Origin: an uncultured Alphaproteobacteria bacterium
GTDB taxonomy: Bacteria > Pseudomonadota > Alphaproteobacteria > Rs-D84
Assembly: GCA_947646585.1 (NCBI GenBank)
Contig: CANSHD010000001.1
Span: 124,001 to 188,000 of the forward strand
DNA length: 64,000 bases
Direction of reading: 5' to 3'
Shown: in pieces, positions 60,346-64,000 of the stretch
Layout: each line of letters opens with the position of its first letter
How positions within the stretch are numbered: the stretch's first letter is position 1
Notes under the pieces: model-generated
What the model was told of the DNA's origin: nothing
The model's database searches: none
What the model saw: the letters and a program-made list of their open reading frames with translations, nothing else
Program-made: the position numbers and the translations under genes

Positions 60346-61077
60346 TTATTCCTCTATTATCTTTTGTACCTGAATTATGAAATCAATCGCCGGGTCTGTT
60401 AATTTCTGAACCTTGTCCAGAACCTCTTTTGCCGTCTGTTTCATTTCCAGACGCTTGTATGTCTCGACAACCTCCACCGTCTCCGCCGTGTCGAACTTGT
60501 CATCACGCAATGCGCGCGCGATTTCCAATTCCTTGGCCGCCAGATTTACATACTGCTGTGAATTTTCCGCGCACCCGCGTTCCGACAGATTTGCGTAAAT
60601 CTTTGCACGCTCGATGCGCACGTCGCTGTCCTGCATGTTGTCGGACGGCAGACTCTGCATCAGCACCTCTTCAATCTCGGCGCATGTGTGTGTCGTCGCC
60701 GGCATCTGGTTGCTTTTCAAAATTTCTATTATCGCGGATTCCTGGGTCAGCAAGCCCTGATATCTTTCGACATTTTCCGGACAGCCGTTTTCAATCAGCA
60801 TTTTATAAATATCGATATTTTCACTGTGCAGGGCAATCTGTGAAGAATCAATCGGATTAACACGGCGCAACAGGAAATTTTCTATTACCCGGCATGTTTC
60901 CATGTCGGCCGTATCCGGTTGTGCGCCGGCATATTCCACAGCGGGCGCGCTTTTGTTTCCGTTGATTGCGGCACCGACAAACAGGCCGCACATAAACAGC
61001 CCGGCCAGCGCAACAACGCCCCATATTTTCTGGCGACGCGAACAACAGGCCGCTTTCACATTTTCTTGTTTTTTCAT
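60346..61077 (-). CDS. Membrane-anchored protein with two tandem homologous domains
   Basis: 243 residues. A basic, Cys-bearing N-terminus precedes one TM helix (about 19-40). Two domains of about 60 residues are related. The first is TCRVIENFLLRRVNPIDSSQ, then KMLIENGCPENVERYQGLL. The second is TCAEIEEVLMQSLPSDNMQD, then ANLSERGCAENSQQYVNLA. Each has a Cys pair that could bond. The end is helical and charged. It lies 12 bases before the exported Cys-rich gene, so the two are probably one operon. Confidence 0.6.
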   Translation of the reverse strand: MKKQENVKAACCSRRQKIWGVVALAGLFMCGLFVGAAINGNKSAPAVEYAGAQPDTADMETCRVIENFLLRRVNPIDSSQIALHSENIDIYKMLIENGCPENVERYQGLLTQESAIIEILKSNQMPATTHTCAEIEEVLMQSLPSDNMQDSDVRIERAKIYANLSERGCAENSQQYVNLAAKELEIARALRDDKFDTAETVEVVETYKRLEMKQTAKEVLDKVQKLTDPAIDFIIQVQKIIEE

Positions 61078-61102
61078 GATTTCTCCCTCCGTTTTTTATT
61101 GT

Positions 61103-61813
61103 CTATTTGACGATACCGTCTTTTATTGTAATCGTTCTGTCCGCCCTCGCCGCAAGATTCATGTCATGCGTCACGAACAGCATCGCCATCTTGTTGCGCC
61201 GCACCAAATCCAGCAGTATGTCGAACACGGCCGTTGCGTGCGCCGGATCCAGACTGCCCGTCGGTTCGTCCGCCAACAAAATTTCAGGCCCGTTCGCCAA
61301 TGCGCGTGCAACGGCGGTGCGCTGCTGCTCGCCACCGGACATCTCGCCCGGGAAATGCGATGCGCGATGCGCGACATTTGCCGCCCGCAACAACTTCATC
61401 GCGCGCGCGTTTGCCTCATATTCCGGCACGCCCCGCGTCAGCATCGGCAGCGCCACGTTTTCCAACGCCGTAAAATCGCCCAGCAGATTATGCCGCTGGT
61501 AAACAAATCCAATCTTGTCGCGGCGCATATTCGTGCGCATTTCATCGTCCATTTTCTGCGCGGCGACGCCACCGATTAAAATGCTGCCCGATGTCGGCCG
61601 GTCCAGCAGTCCCACGCATTGCAGCAATGTTGACTTGCCGCTGCCCGACTGCCCGACCAGGGCGATAATCTCGCCACGGTGCAAATCAAACCCACCCCCG
61701 CGCAGAATATGCAGCGGCTGGCCGCCCTCCATAAACGTCTTCTTTATGTCGCGCACGGACAAGACCACGTCGCCGCGGGAAACCTTTGACAAAGAATTCA
61801 GTATGTTCGCCAT
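61103..61813 (-). CDS. lolD: Lipoprotein-releasing ABC transporter ATPase LolD
   Basis: 236 residues. Walker A is GQSGSGKST, the signature is MSGGEQQR, Walker B is EILLADEPTG and the switch His is in FVTHDMNLA. Fit with LolD rather than MacB is supported by the permease upstream. It powers release of lipoproteins from the inner membrane for Lol-dependent sorting. Its ATG overlaps the permease stop by one base. Confidence 0.92.
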   Translation of the reverse strand: MANILNSLSKVSRGDVVLSVRDIKKTFMEGGQPLHILRGGGFDLHRGEIIALVGQSGSGKSTLLQCVGLLDRPTSGSILIGGVAAQKMDDEMRTNMRRDKIGFVYQRHNLLGDFTALENVALPMLTRGVPEYEANARAMKLLRAANVAHRASHFPGEMSGGEQQRTAVARALANGPEILLADEPTGSLDPAHATAVFDILLDLVRRNKMAMLFVTHDMNLAARADRTITIKDGIVK

Positions 61814-63069
61814 TATTCGTTCCTTAATACATCAACAGGGTCGGTAGAGGCCGCCTTCCACGCCGGATACAGTGTCGCCACAAACGCCAGCGCAATCGCC
61901 AGTGCCGCAATACCGACGACCGACGTAACGGACAACTTTGACGGCAGTTCCGACAAATAATACAAATCCGCCGGGAACAGGTCGCGCCCCGTCAACCATT
62001 GAACACCTTTGCGAATGGGCTCGATATAAATCGCGACAATTACCCCCAGCACTGTTCCCACCGCCGCGCCGATGGCGCCGATACTGGTGCCCGACAATAT
62101 GAATATGCGCATCATGGAACGGCGCGAAACACCGAACGTGCGCAGAACCGCAATGTCCTTGGATTTGTCTTTGACCAGCATTACCAGACTGGACACGATA
62201 TTAAACGCCGCAACAATCACAATCAGCATTAAAATTAAAAACATCACGTTTGATTCCACCTGCAGCGCGCCGACAAACCCGCGGTTCAAATCGCGCCAGT
62301 CGCGCACGACAAACCCGTCCGGCAGCAGACGCCCCAGCGCGTCCGCAACCGCGCGCGTATCCTCAGGATTACGCAGGAACAAATCGATATGCGTGACGGA
62401 ATTTCCGATATTCAAATATTTCTGCGCGGTTTCCAGCGGCATGAATATATAGCCCGAGTCATATTCGTACATTCCCATAAAGAAAGACGACATGACCGGA
62501 TACGACATGATGCGCGGCATTGTTCCGAACGGCGTCGGCGTCGCCCCCGCGGCCGAGACCAGCGACACCTTGTCCCCCATCGTCACGTTCAGCGCGCGTG
62601 CCAGTGACGCGCCCGCAATCAGTTCGCCGTCCTTTATTTCCGATATCGGGCGACCGTATATTCTGGTGCCGCCGTCCACCTTTGCCTGCAGGTCGGACAT
62701 GCGTATACCGCGTATCATTGCGCCGGTGTTGTTGCCGCCGGCGGTCGCCATAACCTGGCCCTCGGCAATGGGAACAATGCCCGTGGCGCGCGCGGAAACG
62801 ACCTTGTTCTGGCGCATCTTGTCAATTAGGAAATCATAATCAGCGATTGCCCCGTCCTGGTGGTAAACGACGACATGCCCGTTCATTCCGATTATGCGGT
62901 TCAACAGAGTATCGTGAAACCCGGCCATAACGGACATAACAACAATCAGGGTCGCCACCCCCAGCGCGATTCCGACCAGCGACACCCACGAAATCACGGA
63001 ACCGAATCCGCGCTTTTTCGCCCACATGTATCTGAATGCAATCTTTCTTTCAAGCTTTGAAAACAACAT
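61813..63069 (-). CDS. Lipoprotein-releasing permease LolC/LolE-type
   Basis: 418 residues from ATG 63069 (MLFSKLERKIAFRYMWAKKR); the TTG three codons earlier is less likely. Family signs are RFISWVSLVGIALGVATLIV-like text (SVISWVSLVGIALGVATLIV), a periplasmic MacB-type domain, and FxNPEDTRAV in the later part. Three TM helices near the C-terminus complete the ABC3 permease plan. There is only one permease gene, as in bacteria with a LolF-like homodimer in place of LolC plus LolE. Confidence 0.9.
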   Translation of the reverse strand: MLFSKLERKIAFRYMWAKKRGFGSVISWVSLVGIALGVATLIVVMSVMAGFHDTLLNRIIGMNGHVVVYHQDGAIADYDFLIDKMRQNKVVSARATGIVPIAEGQVMATAGGNNTGAMIRGIRMSDLQAKVDGGTRIYGRPISEIKDGELIAGASLARALNVTMGDKVSLVSAAGATPTPFGTMPRIMSYPVMSSFFMGMYEYDSGYIFMPLETAQKYLNIGNSVTHIDLFLRNPEDTRAVADALGRLLPDGFVVRDWRDLNRGFVGALQVESNVMFLILMLIVIVAAFNIVSSLVMLVKDKSKDIAVLRTFGVSRRSMMRIFILSGTSIGAIGAAVGTVLGVIVAIYIEPIRKGVQWLTGRDLFPADLYYLSELPSKLSVTSVVGIAALAIALAFVATLYPAWKAASTDPVDVLRNE

Positions 63070-63083
63070 CTGCAACAAGTCCC

Positions 63084-64000
63084 CTATTCTGCCAAAAACG
63101 CCCGCAACGCATCACCTGCCAATGGTGTGAACGAATTGTCGGGAATATCCGCCGCATCGACAATGGATATGATGCGCGGGCTCATAAACACGACCAGTTC
63201 GGCAAACGGGCTGATTAGCGTCTCGGGCGTCGTTACAAACGAATGCGTCGGAATGCCGATTATGACATAGTTGTCGCCGACACTGGACGGTATCGTGAAC
63301 GATGCCAGTTCGCCCTGACTTGTACGCAGGACTATTTTTGCATCTATCTTTTTATATCCGCCAAAGTTTCCGTATTTGCCGGTCGCGCCGATAATCAAAT
63401 CGGTCTCCAGGCGTTCTTCCTTGCCGCACTGGCCGATGTCAAAGCGCGACTGCCAGCCGTTCGGAACGGCGAACGTCCCCTGGGATATCAGAACAACATT
63501 CGACTGCTGTGCCAAAAATTCCTGCAGAGTCTTTGTATTGATTTCCGGCCCCACGACCAGCGCGCGCCCCACGACGCCCGGTATCGACATGCGCACATTT
63601 TTTTCACCGAACGCCGGCAGCAGGTTCATCCATATAATCGGATTGTCGGTCTTCGGATAAACGCGGTATACGTCGATATCCCATGCAATCATGAATTTCT
63701 TGGACGATATGTCGGCGATTATGCGGGCGACTTCGCGCTCGGTCTGGTAATTCCCTTCGAACACGACCGTCTTGTCATGCCAGTTAACCAGCAGGTTTCG
63801 CATATCCGCACCATGCATCGCATCCAGCAGTGCCATGATAATCGTTTCGTCGCGCGGCATCTTTATCATCCATTTTGCCCGATGCGTTAAATGCAGCTCC
63901 GCCGCGGCCGCGTCATACGTGTAATACGCGCGACCCATTTTAGCCATCAAGTCCACCGCGTCGGCCAAATCGCCCGACTGTATCGAACCTGTGATTTTTT
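63084..64000 (-). CDS. Secretin-like exported protein, start beyond window
   Basis: 305 residues are visible; the frame continues past 64000 and a TTG at 63968 is only an internal codon. MIAWDIDVYRVYPKTDN resembles the start of the secretin core, SQGTFAVPNGWQSRFDIG the inner beta region, and PFAELVVFMSPRIISI the end block of secretins, where ELLIFITPRIV is usual. A type IV pilus or PilN-type secretin is therefore possible. The signal peptide cannot be seen. It lies 15 bases upstream of the lolC/E-type gene. Confidence in the family is modest. Confidence 0.45.
   Translation of the reverse strand, partial: KITGSIQSGDLADAVDLMAKMGRAYYTYDAAAAELHLTHRAKWMIKMPRDETIIMALLDAMHGADMRNLLVNWHDKTVVFEGNYQTEREVARIIADISSKKFMIAWDIDVYRVYPKTDNPIIWMNLLPAFGEKNVRMSIPGVVGRALVVGPEINTKTLQEFLAQQSNVVLISQGTFAVPNGWQSRFDIGQCGKEERLETDLIIGATGKYGNFGGYKKIDAKIVLRTSQGELASFTIPSSVGDNYVIIGIPTHSFVTTPETLISPFAELVVFMSPRIISIVDAADIPDNSFTPLAGDALRAFLAE

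Overview
The window looks like chromosomal DNA of an uncultured alphaproteobacterium. The supporting signs are a MucR/Ros-type regulator, an AddB that reads like the alphaproteobacterial form, a ribbon-helix-helix protein of the RHH_4 type, a single LolC/E-type permease with LolD, and a large load of polytopic VirB6/TrbL-like proteins resembling the tandem paralogue sets of Rickettsiales. Coding density is very high. Many genes overlap by ATGA or TAATG, and neighbouring operons often end in back-to-back intrinsic terminators. There is no prophage, transposase or CRISPR array.

Layout. 1-3174: a cut-off exported Lys/Pro-rich protein, a conserved unknown, and a plus-strand operon of four small genes (two-TM protein, unknown, SUKH-like, RHH_4). 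3171-7388: a YbeY-Lnt fusion, a membrane-anchored GH24 lysozyme with TPRs, and a MucR relative without its zinc ligands. 7459-11662: rarA and fabD, an unidentified structured RNA (about 9783-10003), a SuhB-like protein whose metal ligands are lost, rpmE and an unknown. 11731-18324: five VirB6/TrbL-like membrane proteins, one leftward and four rightward in an ATGA-coupled operon, on either side of a symmetrical divergent promoter. 18321-26797: uvrD/pcrA, dnaQ, a Cys-rich exported protein, two outer-membrane beta-barrels and a GT61 glycosyltransferase.

27021-36683 runs leftward: ftsK, a PAP2 phosphatase, an S41-family protein without its catalytic Ser and Lys, secF, secD, yajC, mutL and greA. 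36769-39350 runs rightward: lptG, a 45-residue membrane peptide, xerC/D and a J-domain protein. Then come trxB, serS, two unknowns and typA. 44811-49447 is a surface-polysaccharide island of five glycosyltransferase-type genes (RgpF-like, GT2-like, two paralogous GT2, Caps_synth-like) between typA and recA. 49475-57771 holds recA, an MFS transporter, addB, engB, rsmI, an LpoA-like lipoprotein and a small lipoprotein. 57772-58724 is an AT-rich island with an Imm32-like gene, a frameshifted small gene and four degenerate repeats. tRNA-Gly and tRNA-Tyr follow, then an unknown, two exported or anchored proteins with internal duplications, lolD, lolC/E, and a secretin-like protein cut by the window end.

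Together the genes cover envelope building (Lol, Lnt, LptG, SecDF-YajC, LpoA-like, glycosyltransferases, barrels), DNA maintenance (RecA, AddB, UvrD, MutL, RarA, DnaQ, FtsK, Xer) and translation support (TypA, SerS, bL31, RsmI, YbeY, EngB). Added to this is lineage-specific surface or secretion machinery (VirB6 array, GH24-TPR, Cys-rich exported proteins, secretin-like protein). Promoters often show an extended -10 (TGnTAnAAT), and several sit so close to the start codon that the mRNAs are probably leaderless. All assignments come from reading motifs; no database search was run.
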